Assembly (NCBI GenBank): GCA_036971475.1
Contig: JBAIZL010000004.1
Coordinates: 69,072,010 to 69,136,009 of the forward strand
Direction of reading: 5' to 3'
Source: Prosapia bicincta
Taxonomy: Eukaryota; Arthropoda; Insecta; Hemiptera; Cercopidae
DNA: 64,000 nucleotides
The position numbers and the translations under genes were made by a program. The notes under the pieces were generated by a model, which did no database searches, was not told the DNA's origin, and saw only the letters and a list, made by a program, of their open reading frames with translations. Of this stretch, positions 1 to 10,617 are shown one piece after another; the first letter of the stretch is position 1; every line of letters starts with the position of its first letter.

Positions 1-475
1 TACTGCTGTAGAAATTCCTCGCAGGGCTCATTTTGTTCAAATTAATCTCAGCTTTCACAAAGTAAAGTCATTTTCTAAGAATGTTTTCGAACACTGTAAA
101 ATAGCGTGTTGAGCAAAATAACACCATACCACTTTTAATCACGGTTTAATTTTTTTGTAACTATAATTATATCAAGAAAATTAAACCTCTTATTAACTGG
201 TTACATTGTAGTATTTTTTAAATAATTTTAGAACATAAAAATTAGTCTTTACCAGATTACATTTGACTCAAATGTTGTTATATTTTAAAATTCTACAAAA
301 ATGTACTTTTTCTCACAAAATCTTATATTTGTTATTTCTCATCAACCTTCCTTGATTGATTTTAAAAAATCAAGCATTTTTAGTGTCTCCTTAGCAATAA
401 CCACAAGTCAACTACAATTGCTTCATTTTAGACTTGAGAAAAGCATTAACAAAATATCAAAATGATTACAACCAC
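1..475. other. AT-rich intergenic sequence, no gene seen
   Basis: No open reading frame with protein-like composition, no RNA gene and no repeat structure could be recognised here. It is the left flank of the hAT-type MITE that begins at 484. Confidence 0.6.
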
Positions 476-483
476 ATGCCACA

Positions 484-1093
484 CAAGGGCGGCTCCAGGA
501 TAGTCTTGCGGGGGGGGGGCTCACAGTGGGAGAAAAACATGGGTGGCTTCGAGAGGAAACATTTCAAAAATAAAGGCCTGGAAATGAAATTTTAGCTATA
601 ACACATTTTAGCTCTTGTACCTAAAAATCACATAAAATTTGGCATTTTTTTACCTAAACCTGGATTTTACCTGAATTTACATAGATACCAAAATTATTAT
701 TTTGTACATAATACCAAATATTGTTTAACCGTAATCATTTCATCAAACAGCTCAGTCTGACAAGGACAATGGGGAATCGCAGTACCTTACATAGACTGTT
801 AGTACAGCCAAGCCAGTACAGAACTAGTGCGCGACTTGTAACAGGCCAGTGTTATTTATTCTGGATGGAACTACTTATCTTATCAGATGAATTTCTACAC
901 CTAACATTACATAAATGTAAAAACAATGTACAAATATAAAAATCAAATGATAAATACATTTTTATTTAAACCACTGGGATAAGCTTAAAGTGTTTCGAAT
1001 ATTAAAAATATATTTCTAAAAAAAAAAAAAATAGTATCCGAATTGTCGGGTAGGGGGCAATTGCATCTACTGCCCCTCCCCTGGAGTCCCTTG
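484..1093. mobile_element. Non-autonomous hAT transposon (MITE), 610 bp
   Basis: The left end reads CAAGGGCGGCTCCAGG and the right end, read on the other strand, CAAGGGACTCCAGG, so the termini are imperfect inverted repeats. The element is flanked by a perfect 8-bp duplication, ATGCCACA, at 476-483 and 1094-1101. An 8-bp duplication with CA...TG-type ends is diagnostic of hAT. Runs of G near the left end and G/C near the right end (about 510-520 and 1050-1080) are shared in style with the hAT pieces at 6552 and 50077. No transposase remains: the 72-codon frame at 721-939 has no recognisable domain. It would need a transposase supplied in trans. Confidence 0.85.
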
Positions 1094-1366
1094 ATGCCAC
1101 ATAGAAGGGACTTATCGTGACAACACACTGTCATCATCTACAGTCAACGTGATAAATGTTTGAGAAATATAATTCATTTGATTTTTTAGTTACAACCTCT
1201 AGATTATTCATTAATATATTTTTTTAATAAATATTCACAACCTCTAAATTATAATTTTGAATTATTCATGATTGTATTTCCTTTCAATCTTCCTAAAAAT
1301 TTAAAGAATTTGAAAGTTTTGTTCCTTTGCCTAATCTTTTTACTAATCTGATTGTTTTGCTTTCAG

Positions 1367-1629
1367 AAGTACAATGTGTCAATGAATATGAGATGTACCT
1401 AAAAACACTCATCCATGACCTTGGACTGAAACTACACAGTAATGCAGTGTGTATTGGTATACAGTGCATTCGTCATTCATATTTCTCTCTAAAAGATGCG
1501 CTTTTAAGGAAGCATTGGACTGTACAAAATGTGTTAAACAATTTGCTAGCAAATAAAAACATTTTAGAGTCCCATAAGGAAAATAAAAATCTTGTAGAAA
1601 TGACTTCAGCTAGAAGTAGAGAATTATAA
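1367..1629 (+). CDS. Probable 3'-terminal coding exon of an unidentified gene
   Basis: A pyrimidine-rich tract ending TTGCTTTCAG at 1357-1366 is a good splice acceptor. The open frame continues to a TAA at 1627-1629 and encodes about 87 residues, starting in the middle of a codon (phase 1). AATAAA at 1643-1648, 14 bases after the stop, is a well-placed polyadenylation signal. The peptide is rich in H, C, W and K with protein-like composition, for example LKTLIHDLGLKLHSNAVCIG and ALLRKHWTVQNVLNNLL, and is helical by eye. I do not recognise the family. The upstream exons lie to the left of the window or inside the repeat-rich first kilobase. A decayed retrocopy or transposon exon is possible, but the acceptor, stop and poly(A) arrangement favours a host gene. 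Confidence 0.5.
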
Positions 1630-1642
1630 ATATCTAAATATT

Positions 1643-1648
1643 AATAAA
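1643..1648 (+). terminator. Polyadenylation signal AATAAA
   Basis: Canonical hexamer 14 bases downstream of the stop codon of the terminal exon at 1367-1629. Confidence 0.5.
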
Positions 1649-1835
1649 GCACCCCACCCGTATTTATTTTTCAAACATTGTTTACAGTGTCAATGGCTTA
1701 CTTGACCAAATGTTACTAGATTATTTAAGTAAAATAAAATAAACCATATGATAAGGTAAAACAAAAAAGATTCCCTACACAGTGTAGTTCTATGTTATTT
1801 TATTTCCTGCCAGTCTCTATCTTTTACAAAAGAAA

Positions 1836-1906
1836 TGTTTTGAATTTGTAGTCCATTATGTTCGGTGAATCATATTAATCACTTAAGCAATAGTTTATGA
1901 CTAAAG
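1836..1906. repeat. Fragment of dispersed family C (TTCGGTGAATC repeat)
   Basis: The block with TTCGGTGAATCATATTAATC and AGTTTATGACTA recurs near 31205-31345 and, in both orientations, at 45960-46250. In the 46-kb copy this sequence flanks the inverted hammerhead-like units, so this is probably a solo fragment of the same terminus. The remaining 1650-2250 is AT-rich and shows nothing else. Confidence 0.5.
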
Positions 1907-2251
1907 TAACAAAGTTCAAATCACATATCAGTCTACCAAAATTGTTTGTAGAAAAGGTTTCAGAATAACCTAATTTCTAAGTGGGTTCAACAAAATGTTT
2001 TATTATTTTGTTCCTGTTAGTCGTATGATAATAAAATCGGCTTCAAAATGTTTATAAAATAGATAATTATTTTATAATAAAATTTATTTTAATAAATTTA
2101 CTTTATTTAATATAACTTTATTATATTAAAATATTACTATTTTAATACAGTTAAAATGTATATTTTAATATAAATATGAAAATAATCTTGGATCGCCGAT
2201 CTATATTAAAACTTCCAGTTTTTGTGTTGTACATCTTGAGGCTTTTTTTAT

Positions 2252-2417
2252 AAATTACTACTTTTAGTATCACTTGGCGAAAAAAACCACTACTTACTGA
2301 TAGTTTTCAGCAGATTCGTTTTGCACTAAATCAGTGCATTGTTAAAGGTTGTGTCTGTGACTGAAAAATATCAGTAAGTAGTAGTTTTTGGCCAAGTGAT
2401 ACCAAAAGTAGTAATTT
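2252..2417. repeat. Foldback repeat with ~58-bp arms
   Basis: 2252-2310 and 2361-2417 are imperfect inverted copies. Both contain ACTACTTTTRGTATCACTTGG and AGTAAGTAGT-type segments. They are separated by a 50-bp loop. The preceding 30 bases, containing TTGTACATCTTGAGG, recur at 26994-27010 and inverted at 27625-27645, which links this hairpin to the large foldback cluster at 26.6-30 kb. Confidence 0.7.
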
Positions 2418-2528
2418 GTGAAAATAATATTATAATATAGTAAATAAAAGTATATACTATAAAATTAAAATATATTTATTATTAAAAGTGTGTACATTTT
2501 TATTATTTAAATGTGTGTGTGTATATAT

Positions 2529-2675
2529 ATGAAGAATAGCTATTATCTGGCTCGCTCTTCAACTGTTGTTGGGTTCACCTCGTCAATGCTAGATGAGATT
2601 CTAGCGAAAGTCGGAACTGTGATTTTATGCCCTGCAGAATGAACGGATGTACTCCAGATAATAACTATTCATCAT
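2529..2675. repeat. Short inverted-repeat element (MITE-like), ~147 bp
   Basis: ATGAAGAATAGCTATTATCT at 2529 is mirrored by AGATAATAACTATTCATCAT ending at 2675. No coding capacity. The flanks are TA-rich (TATATA), so the target duplication cannot be defined. Confidence 0.55.
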
Positions 2676-2837
2676 ATTTTTCCATCCGTGAAGGAATACG
2701 TATCAGTATATATATACATATATATAACGTGATATTTCATGTTGTCCATTATTTTTCCATTGCAATGACTTTATGAAGTTATTATTATTACTTGTAAATA
2801 ATTTTTTCCACCACCAAGTGCAATAATTTTACCTTAT

Positions 2838-2879
2838 GTGATGAGACACCTTTCAATCACTTGACCATTGTCGAATCAC
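2838..2879 (-). ncRNA. Hammerhead-ribozyme-like motif at the 3' end of a PLE
   Basis: Read on the minus strand: GUGAU, UCGACAA, U, GGUC, AAGU loop, GAUU, GAAA, G(GUGU)C, UC, AUCAC. GUGAU and AUCAC pair perfectly as stem I. GGUC pairs with GAUU, using G-U wobbles, as stem II. GAAA is intact, and CUC directly before the second stem-I strand is an NUH cleavage context. The core reads UCGACAA instead of CUGANGA, so positions 3 and 8 are U and A rather than C and G, and position 4 also differs. It lies downstream of the coding remnant of the minus-strand PLE, where hammerheads are known in this retroelement class. It could be a decayed copy or coincidence; no folding was run. Confidence 0.4.
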
Positions 2880-3021
2880 TGATTAATTTTTCTCTATTTT
2901 TCTGGTGTGGATGTTCGGTCCATGATGTTGGTATTTGTTGACGTCATACATATTTCTTCTTGAGCCGTGCGTATAATGTTTTTGAATAGTATGTCGTCTG
3001 CATATGTTGTCTGTAGATTCA
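2880..3021 (-). mobile_element. 3' part of a decayed Penelope-like element, split by piggyBac
   Basis: This is the downstream part of the minus-strand PLE whose GIY-YIG remnant lies at 5540-5890. The piggyBac at 3026-5535 separates the two halves. Removing the transposon and one TTAA joins the reading across the site. Reading here is degenerate (RQHMQTTYYSKTLYARLKKK-like). The hammerhead-like motif at 2838-2879 follows downstream. Confidence 0.45.
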
Positions 3022-3025
3022 TTAA

Positions 3026-5535
3026 CCCTACAACTGGCAATCACCGCATGAGACGGCGACAGACGCTTTACGTGGAGTGGCTTTGCCGTCTTACACGTGA
3101 CCGAACAGCTGTTTTATAATCGATGTTTTTCTCGGCATCTAATAATCAGTTTGCAAAGTACATTACACAGATTCAGAAGGCTGTGGAGTTTCATTTTATG
3201 TTCACCCAGAATATTTTTACCTCTATGGCCTTGCTAAATATCTCCCGACAAACAGCAGCTGTAAGCTGACGTAATGTTTACGTTTTTGACACAGTTGGTT
3301 ATATGCTCCCGTCTTTGTTGCTTGTTGTGCACTAAGGTTTTGTCGATCTGTTTTATTGTAATATAATAATGGACAATTTACTTTCAAGTGACATTACGGA
3401 ACAATTAGAATGTGATAGTGATGATGCTGATAGTTGGAGTGACATTTCAGACGTGGAAGAAATACCGGAAGACTTTAGTTTGGGCAATGAAAGTGACAAT
3501 GAATGCAATGGTGAGTCTAGGCGTAGTGGTGATGTTTTGTTACACAATGTAACTCATACTAGTGATAGTGAAAATGATGGCAGTGCATCAGATTCAAGTT
3601 TATCCTTGGCTTATCGAAATTCTAGACCAAAATGGATTAGGGTAATGCCTCCAGAAGCCAAGTTTGATGTGAATGAGATATTCAAGATCAGGCATTCTGG
3701 TTTTACAAATTGTCACCCAAGAAATTCCTCTCCCATCCAGTATTTTAATTTGTTTTTCACAAATGTAGTGTGGAATTTATTAGTAAGGGAAACGAACATT
3801 TATGCCCGTAGAACTAAACTAAATATGTCTGACTCTGGGACACTGAAAAAGTTTTCTTGTATAAGAGATTAGGTAGACCTATCTGTGAAAGACTTGAAAA
3901 AGTTTATTGCCCTAGTGATAAACATGGAATAGACAAAAGAAAGGACCTTGTTAATTATTGGACAACCAGAAAATCTTTGTATATACCATTTTTTCCTAAC
4001 ACCATGTCTTTGAGAAAATTCCAACTTTTATAAATTCTATGTTCAGAATCACTTCAGAGGAGGGACCTCGTCGGGGTCAACCGGGCTACGATCCGTGGCA
4101 AAAGGTTAGGCCTCTTCTTGATCATATGAATGCTGCAATGAAAAAGTATTTCATACCCAAACAAAACATTTCGATAGATGAAATTTTGATAGGCATGAAG
4201 AACCGCTGCATATTTATACAGAACCTACCTAAGAAAAAACACTGCAGATTCGGTATAAAAAAATTTGAGACATGTGATAGTGACTCCAGTTATATACTAA
4301 ATGTTTCACTATACAGTGGGAAAGATTTTTTGGTTAATGGAGATGATCCTTTTACAGAAAAAGTTGTTGTCTATGAGTTGCAAACTTGTCAACTTCTTGA
4401 TAAGGGATACCATGTTTTTACTGATAACTGGTATACAAAACTGCCTCTTGCCCAAAAACTAGCTTCAAGAAATACTTTTTTGACAGGAACTATCAATAAA
4501 GATACTAAAGATCTGTCTGTAAATGTAAAAAATGTGAATTTAGGAATTGAAAAAAATGTTTATTACCGGTATAGGCCTAACAGAGGCAAAGTTTTATTGG
4601 TCAAATATAAACAGAAGAAAAGCCGTAAACCAGTTTACTTGATTAGTACCGGTTGTCATGCTAAGGATAAGAAGCAAGCATGGTCTTCAGGCAGTGAAAC
4701 CCATCATGATTGACAGATATAATCACAATATGGGAGGGGTAGACAATAGTGACAAGTCCATCTATCATTTGTCTCTAAGTAGGCCTACCAAAAAATACTG
4801 GAAGCGAATATTTGCTAACCTCCTGGATATTGCCCTGTTTGACTCATACATTTTATACTGCCAAAATTCAGACAAGCCCATGGATAGAAGTGACTACCAT
4901 TCCAGTATAGTAGAGGATCTAGTTGAAGAAGATCAGCAAGATGAAGACAACCTGGATGATCTTGGTAGTAAAGGGAACATTTCTTGGAGCACTTACCGGG
5001 GCACAAAGACCTTGTTTGTGCAATTTGTGTAGATAAAAAAGATGTGAAGAGGGTCAAAAGTGTGTACTAATGCCCTGGATGCAATGTAGGCATCCACCCA
5101 CTTTGTTACAAAACACTGAAGCACTTTTACAGGCCTAAGTCTCTGAATCCGACTAAACTGACCTGTTTTTCGGCGTAGTTTTGTATATATGTTTGTGAAT
5201 ATAACTTTTTACCCATTAGAAATAAGTGTACATATGACTGGAACCTTTTTTTCTACATAAATTTAACTTTATTTTGTATATGTTAAGTTGTGAATAAACT
5301 TTTGTGATAGACTGTCAAAAACCAAAATTTGTGCTTTCAAAATATGAATTTTTTTTCTGGAGCTGTAACCATGGAAATAAAATGGTAAGTCACATATTTC
5401 CTATGATAGTTTTATTCTGTGCATTTTTGTGATTAATTTGATATATTATACATCACTATAATTATTTAACTGTTTTTTTGACGTATTTTTAAAAACACCG
5501 CGCCACTACAAGATTTTTGACTGCCAGTTGTAGGG
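3026..5535 (+). mobile_element. piggyBac-family DNA transposon, full length with perfect ends
   Basis: The ends are perfect 14-bp inverted repeats, CCCTACAACTGGCA at 3026-3039 and its complement at 5522-5535. They are flanked by the piggyBac target TTAA at 3022-3025 and 5536-5539. The 2510-bp body has one plus-strand transposase pseudogene (3369-5178). The cargo beyond it is only untranslated sequence with an AATAAA at about 5293. Perfect termini with a broken transposase suggest an insertion that is not very old, though its gene can no longer be read through. It interrupts an older PLE. Confidence 0.92.
3369..5178 (+). pseudogene. piggyBac transposase (PGBD-type), frameshifted
   Basis: It begins with an ATG at 3369 and a typical very acidic N-terminus (DSDDADSWSDISDVEE). 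The DDE_Tnp_1_7 domain follows in pieces. The regions of the three catalytic aspartates are visible in ISIDEILIGMK (about 4170), HVFTDNWYTKLPLAQKL (about 4410) and NMGGVDNSDKS (about 4730). The C-terminus is a cysteine-rich zinc-binding tail with CAICVDKK, CPGCNVGIHPLCYK and a stop at 5176-5178. A stop at 3870-3872, lost frame between there and 4039, a frame change near 4690 and a stop inside the zinc tail inactivate it. A normal protein would be about 570-600 residues. It would cut and paste at TTAA in the nucleus. Confidence 0.9.
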
Positions 5536-5539
5536 TTAA

Positions 5540-5890
5540 ATTGTTGTGTGTATTTTTATTAATGTGGTATTTTTCTAGTGAGTTTAGTTCTATTGGGTTA
5601 TTATTTATTTCAAGTATGGTTAGGTTATTTTTGTAATTTGTTATTTCATGTTTATGTGATGTTAGGTGCGCTGCACATTTGATGTTTTTGTATTTTTATT
5701 TTTGAATGCTCTGTAATGTTATTCAAATCTTTTTTAAATGATCGTTATGTTTTTCTGTATTTGTTTTGTGGTTTGTGTTATTAAGGTATTTTATTATTTT
5801 GTTGTTTGGTTTGTATGTTGGAGTGTAGTATTCTTTGTCGTATATATTTGTTAACTTTTCTATTTTGTTATTGGTGTATTTATATTTTAG
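5540..5890 (-). pseudogene. Penelope-like element, GIY-YIG/C-terminal remnant
   Basis: The minus strand reads NLTILEINNNPIELNSLEKY followed by HINKNTHNN, which lines up with NMSILHTCNNGHKLNTLEQY then EIYRHSNTYKN in the clearer PLE-A copy at 41-42 kb. This is the C-terminal part of the GIY-YIG endonuclease module of Penelope-like retroelements. Frameshifts and stops are frequent, so it is dead. The piggyBac inserted at its TTAA, and the rest of the element continues at 2838-3021. Confidence 0.6.
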
Positions 5891-5997
5891 GTAGATTTTT
5901 TTATTTTTGTGTTCAACAAAATTTGTGTGTGTATATGTGTATATATGTTAAAAGTAAAAATAAAAGGCTTCAGACAACAGACTAACGGTATAAAATA

Positions 5998-6540
5998 CAG
6001 TAGATCCTTGTTATAATGAATATTGGGGCTGAAAGTTGTCAGTTTTAATGAAAATTCATTATAAAGCAAGAATTTTTGTAAAGTGGTTAAAACAACAAAC
6101 AGATAAAAAATGGTAAAAAGTTAATGAAAAGAAACTTATTTAAAACATGAAAATTTTATTTATAGTTATTAAGAATTAACACATTCGATGCTGATACTGA
6201 AATGTGAAATTCATTACATTTGACAGTGATCAAAATGAGAATTGACAATTTGAGGTTGTGTGGAACAAAAGTCACATTTCAGGGCAGTGAAGTTAGTATG
6301 TGGGGAGTATCTTTTCAAAACAATTGTCAACACTTGACAAGTTAGTGTTACAAGCATTATTGATATGTCTACACTATTTACAATTCTTTTGTATTACTCT
6401 AGGTAGTTTTAAGAAACAGATGTGATATTTTAGGCCAGTGACCTTTTTTGTACAGTAATTTTTTCTGAGCGTGAAGACATTGCATACTAAAAATTTCAAG
6501 TTTTAACGGTGTTTAACCTCTTACTACTTATAAAGTACTA
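5998..6540. other. Intergenic; lone Tigger-like terminus at ~6001
   Basis: TACAGTAGATCCTTGTTATA near 5997-6016 resembles the end of a Tigger/pogo element, with a small internal hairpin of AATGAATATTGG and AATTCATTATAAAG, but no matching second end was found. The rest is AT-rich and featureless. Confidence 0.3.
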
Positions 6541-6551
6541 GTCCATGGTAC

Positions 6552-7142
6552 CAGGCTCGTATCCAAGGGGGGGCCTTGGAGGTTCGCCCCCCCACCCTCA
6601 AGAAATTTGGGTTAAAAATCGACAATATATTATTAAATTAGACTTTTACTTAAGTAAATTCGTCTTTTATTATAAATAAAAAATAAAATTTTAATTTGAA
6701 AATGTGACGCGTTCCCTCGGCATACCCTCGTAAACGTCTAAACGTTTTAACAACAGATAACGCTAGTGAAGCTTAGTCTTGAACATATGATTTTCAATAC
6801 GTAATTTTGTAAGCGTAATATTCGCAGTTGACTCAGGAATTGTTCGTGTTGGAAGAATAACTACTTATATTAATTAATAAACCATTTTTATAATAATAGC
6901 TTATTGAAATTAATAATATTCTCTAGCCATAAGTGTATCGAAACTGGAATAATTATTTATTAAAAAGTCTAATTTGCTACGAATCTTTATCACGTTACCG
7001 ATTTCTAACGCAAGCGTAGAAAGAACTTTTTCTGTTCTATGTTTTTACATACACACACGCACGCACGCCCACACACATATTATATATATATATATAATCA
7101 TCGATTGCCCCCCCCCAAAGCAAGTCGCTGGATACGCGCCTG
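6552..7142 (+). mobile_element. Internally deleted hAT transposon carrying a transposase tail
   Basis: Ends CAGGCTCGTATCCAAGGGGG at 6552 and, inverted, CAGGCGCGTATCCAGCGACT ending at 7142 are imperfect inverted repeats with adjacent G or C runs. The sequence TGGTAC flanks both sides, six bases of an expected 8-bp duplication. At 6977-7042 the plus strand reads LLRIFITLPISNASVERTFS, the conserved start of the hAT C-terminal dimerisation domain, after which the frame runs into a CA/TA simple repeat. Most of the transposase is missing, so it is non-autonomous. Confidence 0.7.
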
Positions 7143-8140
7143 TGGTACTCATACTTTTTATTAAAAAACAATAATATGTAAATATTCAAGAAAAACTCAC
7201 ATTATTTCTACATAAATATTTTAGTCTTGAGTTGTCCTACAACTCACTAATTTTTAAAATAACTTTCTTGAAAAATTCCACTTATCTACATATGATGCTT
7301 GGATATTATATTTTGTTTTTTAAATCTGGGTGTGAGCTAGATGAGGCCATGTCCCCTGGTATGGGCGCCCATCCTTTCAGCTCAATTTTCATTACTTTGA
7401 AATTTGTTTACAATATTTTATTCAGCCCATAACAATTTTCTTCTGATTTCTGCATACTTTAAATACCCACATGAGATTTATGTGTTTTTTTGGCTAAAGT
7501 ACATCTCTGCTTTCTTGATACTAAATGAAAAATTAGTAGAAAAAAAGAGGCTACTTATCCAAGAATTGATTTTTATTACCTATCTAAAAAACAAAGAATT
7601 CGTAAGAAAAAAACAGCTAAAAAAATATTTTTAAAACCTGACTACAAAGTATTTGAGTACTCTAGCTTTTCAGTAATTCATTATATAAATTAACTGATAT
7701 TTCAATAAGGAAAAAATAAACAATAAATATAAGAAACCATTTTTAAGCACCATTTCAACCAAATAATATGCAGTTTTGAAACTTTAAATCACATTATAAC
7801 TATAGGCATCTGAGACGAAATAAGGCTTTTCCTGTGAAAATGGTCACTATTAAGAAGTCATACATTGATGTCAACATATCCATTCAACAGTGATAAAAAA
7901 AAATGTTTACACTGTTTTTACATTTCTATTTTGTAAGTTGTACCTTGACAATTTTTTTAAAGCAGCTTAATAAGAATCTGCCATTACATTTTCAATTTAT
8001 ATGAGGTTCATTTTTATTGACCACAAAAATGCACTTTGACCTGTGAAAATAGTTGGAAATTAGTCCCAGCATAATTGATTAGTGAGCAGAAAGCTCAAAA
8101 ATTTCTAATTAAAACTTGAAGGTTGCTAACTGTATGTGAT
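7143..8140. other. AT-rich intergenic sequence, no gene seen
   Basis: Short frames at 7232-7432 and 7404-7634 have low-complexity F/I/L/K/Y composition and no domain. Nothing supportable was found. Confidence 0.55.
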
Positions 8141-8149
8141 AGGTTGTCT

Positions 8150-8300
8150 TGAACCATGGTTTACACTTGCCCCCCCCCCAAATCAATTAATTTTTAGCAG
8201 GTAAATATCAACCTAAAAGTCAAATTTATTCTACCCCACCAATACTAGGAAGCAAACTAATTTTGTGAAGCAGTTCTATGGAGCACAGCTTTGCAACCTG
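8150..8300 (+). repeat. hAT terminal-region fragment, paired with the copy at 48 kb
   Basis: The poly-C tract and following sequence (AAATCAATTAATTTTTAGCA, then CACCAATACTAGGAAGCAAA) match, inverted, the block at about 48000-48145, where it lies at the end of a hAT remnant. It is therefore a solo fragment of that hAT family. The interval 8300-8830 shows no other feature. Confidence 0.55.
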
Positions 8301-9561
8301 GCCTGAGATAGCAAAACTAGTAGTAATTATATTGAATTATAATACTCCCAGATCAACTTGCAATGAGCTGTTTTTAATTTCCGTGTGTAGATCAGCAGTT
8401 TAATTATTATTGTATTTTTTCTGTAAATTTTTGTTTGGCTTTTTTTGTTAGGAAAAGAAAAGAATACTATACAGATAACCATACTGTGTTGAATTGGAAG
8501 TTTAAGTAAAATGTATTGTAGTTAATAATGCAAGTTTTTTAAAATTTATGATCATTAATTATGCATTTATTTTCGACCGTGACAGGATAATTGAAAAACG
8601 TTGTTAGTTGTAATTAAAGTGAGGTTAATTAGCATTACAAACAGGGTAATCATGCTCGTAAAATTCGAGCAAATGACAATTGGAATGCTGAGGGTGGAAT
8701 AAGGATCTCGAGGACTTGGAATTACACGTATGACAAAAACTGCAAAACCACATAATCAACATGAATTCATTCAAATACCAAGAAACAACGGAATCTTCAA
8801 ATGAGGTAAGCACAATACTGGCCAATTTTTAACAAATTTTTCTTCAAGAAATCCACTTTATCAGAAATTTTAAAGCAGTTAAAAGAGCTAGCCTTAAGAC
8901 TAAAGGACGAACTGCGAAATATTCATGGACCATATCCAACAAAGTGTCAGTTTAATAAATGTAAAATACAAGATGTAGAAAATAAAGTAGATTTAGACAA
9001 ACAAGAAAGAGAAACATTAGCTAGTATATTAGAAAACAAAATACAGGAAGAGAAAATTTGTCTATTTAATAAGACAGAAAATAAAAAATTATTTAGTTTG
9101 GAGAGAATCGAAGCAGTTACCAAATGTCAGTCAAGTTTTGGGGTGGGGATCCACAATGCCTGTGATATTAGATTACATGACACATATTTTTTTTGGCATA
9201 AAAATTTGGATTAGGGTACTTTGTATAAAGGAAATGCATTAATTAAACAGAAGGAATCTACAATCAAAAATATAATAACAATTAAATATAGGCACACTAA
9301 AGAAGGAAGGGGGAAACCAACTTGATGAATTTATAAATAATAAGATTAATCTTACTTCTACCAACAAATACGAGTCATTTGTAGAAACCCCAACCCTGTA
9401 AAGCAAAGAGCCTATCTGATGAACCCAGGTAAGAGAAGTTTTTATAAAAGAAAATTCAATAAGTGGAAGGGAAACGATTGATCGAACCTTATCTAGATTA
9501 ATTAGAGCCTTCTCTACCCCCAAAAAGCTATATCAAGTTAAAGAATGCACCCACTACATTT

Positions 9562-10232
9562 ATGTGGCTCATGGCTGAAGTATTATATAGTTATAATGGT
9601 GACTTTAGTCAAATATATCTAGATGATATGATTCATAGTAAAGATTTTAAATCACATTTAGTACACTTAGCAAAAGTATTAGAAAGAATAAAAATGCATG
9701 GGTTAACTTTTCAGTTGAAGAAATGTCACTTTGCTTCCCCAAGTGTAGAATACTTGGGTCATGTCTTAACATCTGAAAGATGCCCAGAAAACAACAATGA
9801 TATTGAAAATATAGATCAGCCTCTTACGAAACACCAAGTGAGGCAGTTTTCAACTATCTGTGGTTGATACAGTAGCTTTGTTCCTCACTCTAAAGAGAAG
9901 GCAGCACAATTAACGGGCTTAGTTAATAATAATAAACCATTTAAGTGGACATCCACTAAAGAGGAGGTTTTCAATAATATTAAGAAATAGATATGCAATC
10001 AGCCCATCTTGACCCACTAAGAAAACTGTACTTACATACTGATGCAAGTGATTTAGGATTAAGGGTTGTATTATTTCAGGAGAAAGAGGGAGGTAAGCGA
10101 GAAATTATAGAGTATGCTGGTCACAAATTATCTCAGACTGAGCAACATTATTGCACAGCAGAGAAAGAAGTTTTGGCTATTGTGTGGGCAGTGGGTAAAT
10201 TACGTAGTTACTTGGTATTATGGAAATTCTAG
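9562..10232 (+). pseudogene. gypsy-like reverse transcriptase and RNase H remnant
   Basis: The first segment (9562-9867) contains the catalytic-site motif IYLDDMIHSK (a YxDD box), followed by the thumb (KKCHFASPSVEYLGHVLTSE), which is typical of Ty3/gypsy polymerases. After a stop, PFKWTSTKEEVFNNIKK continues the connection. The last segment (9993-10232) has the RNase H signature LYLHTDASDLGLRVVLFQEK followed by the EYAGHKLSQTEQHYCTAEKE region. In an active element this would copy RNA into DNA in cytoplasmic particles. Stop codons at 9865, 9988 and 10230 make it non-functional. Confidence 0.8.
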
Positions 10233-10617
10233 TTGTACACTAATATTCCTCACTCCAATGACTAAATAAGGTCTCCACTACAAAATCAATATTGATGAGA
10301 TGGTCATTATTGTTAGCTGACTTTGATATCATAGCACTGCGATGAGAGGAAGGAGACCTTGCCAACCCTGGGAAGTTGTGGCAGCCAGCATCATAAAACC
10401 TCAGCAAATCATAAGGTAAGACTAATCTTCTGGTCATGACAGACGTTTTCACTCGTTGGGTTTAAGACTTTGCCATTCCAGAAACCAACACCTCTCAAAT
10501 ATTAGGAGTACTTCACAACCCAAGTGTTTAGCAGATTTGGATACCATATGTGCTATTTGATAATGGTAGTTCATTGACATCAACAGTGGAAATGGACTAT
10601 GAAAGACTGGGGAACTA

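Noticed and set aside
2588..2620. GATGAG...GCGAAAGTC resembling a hammerhead core
   Set aside because: The core has an extra base (CTAGATGAG) and its bases are tied up in a 6-bp hairpin GCTAGA/TCTAGC; no stem I was visible.
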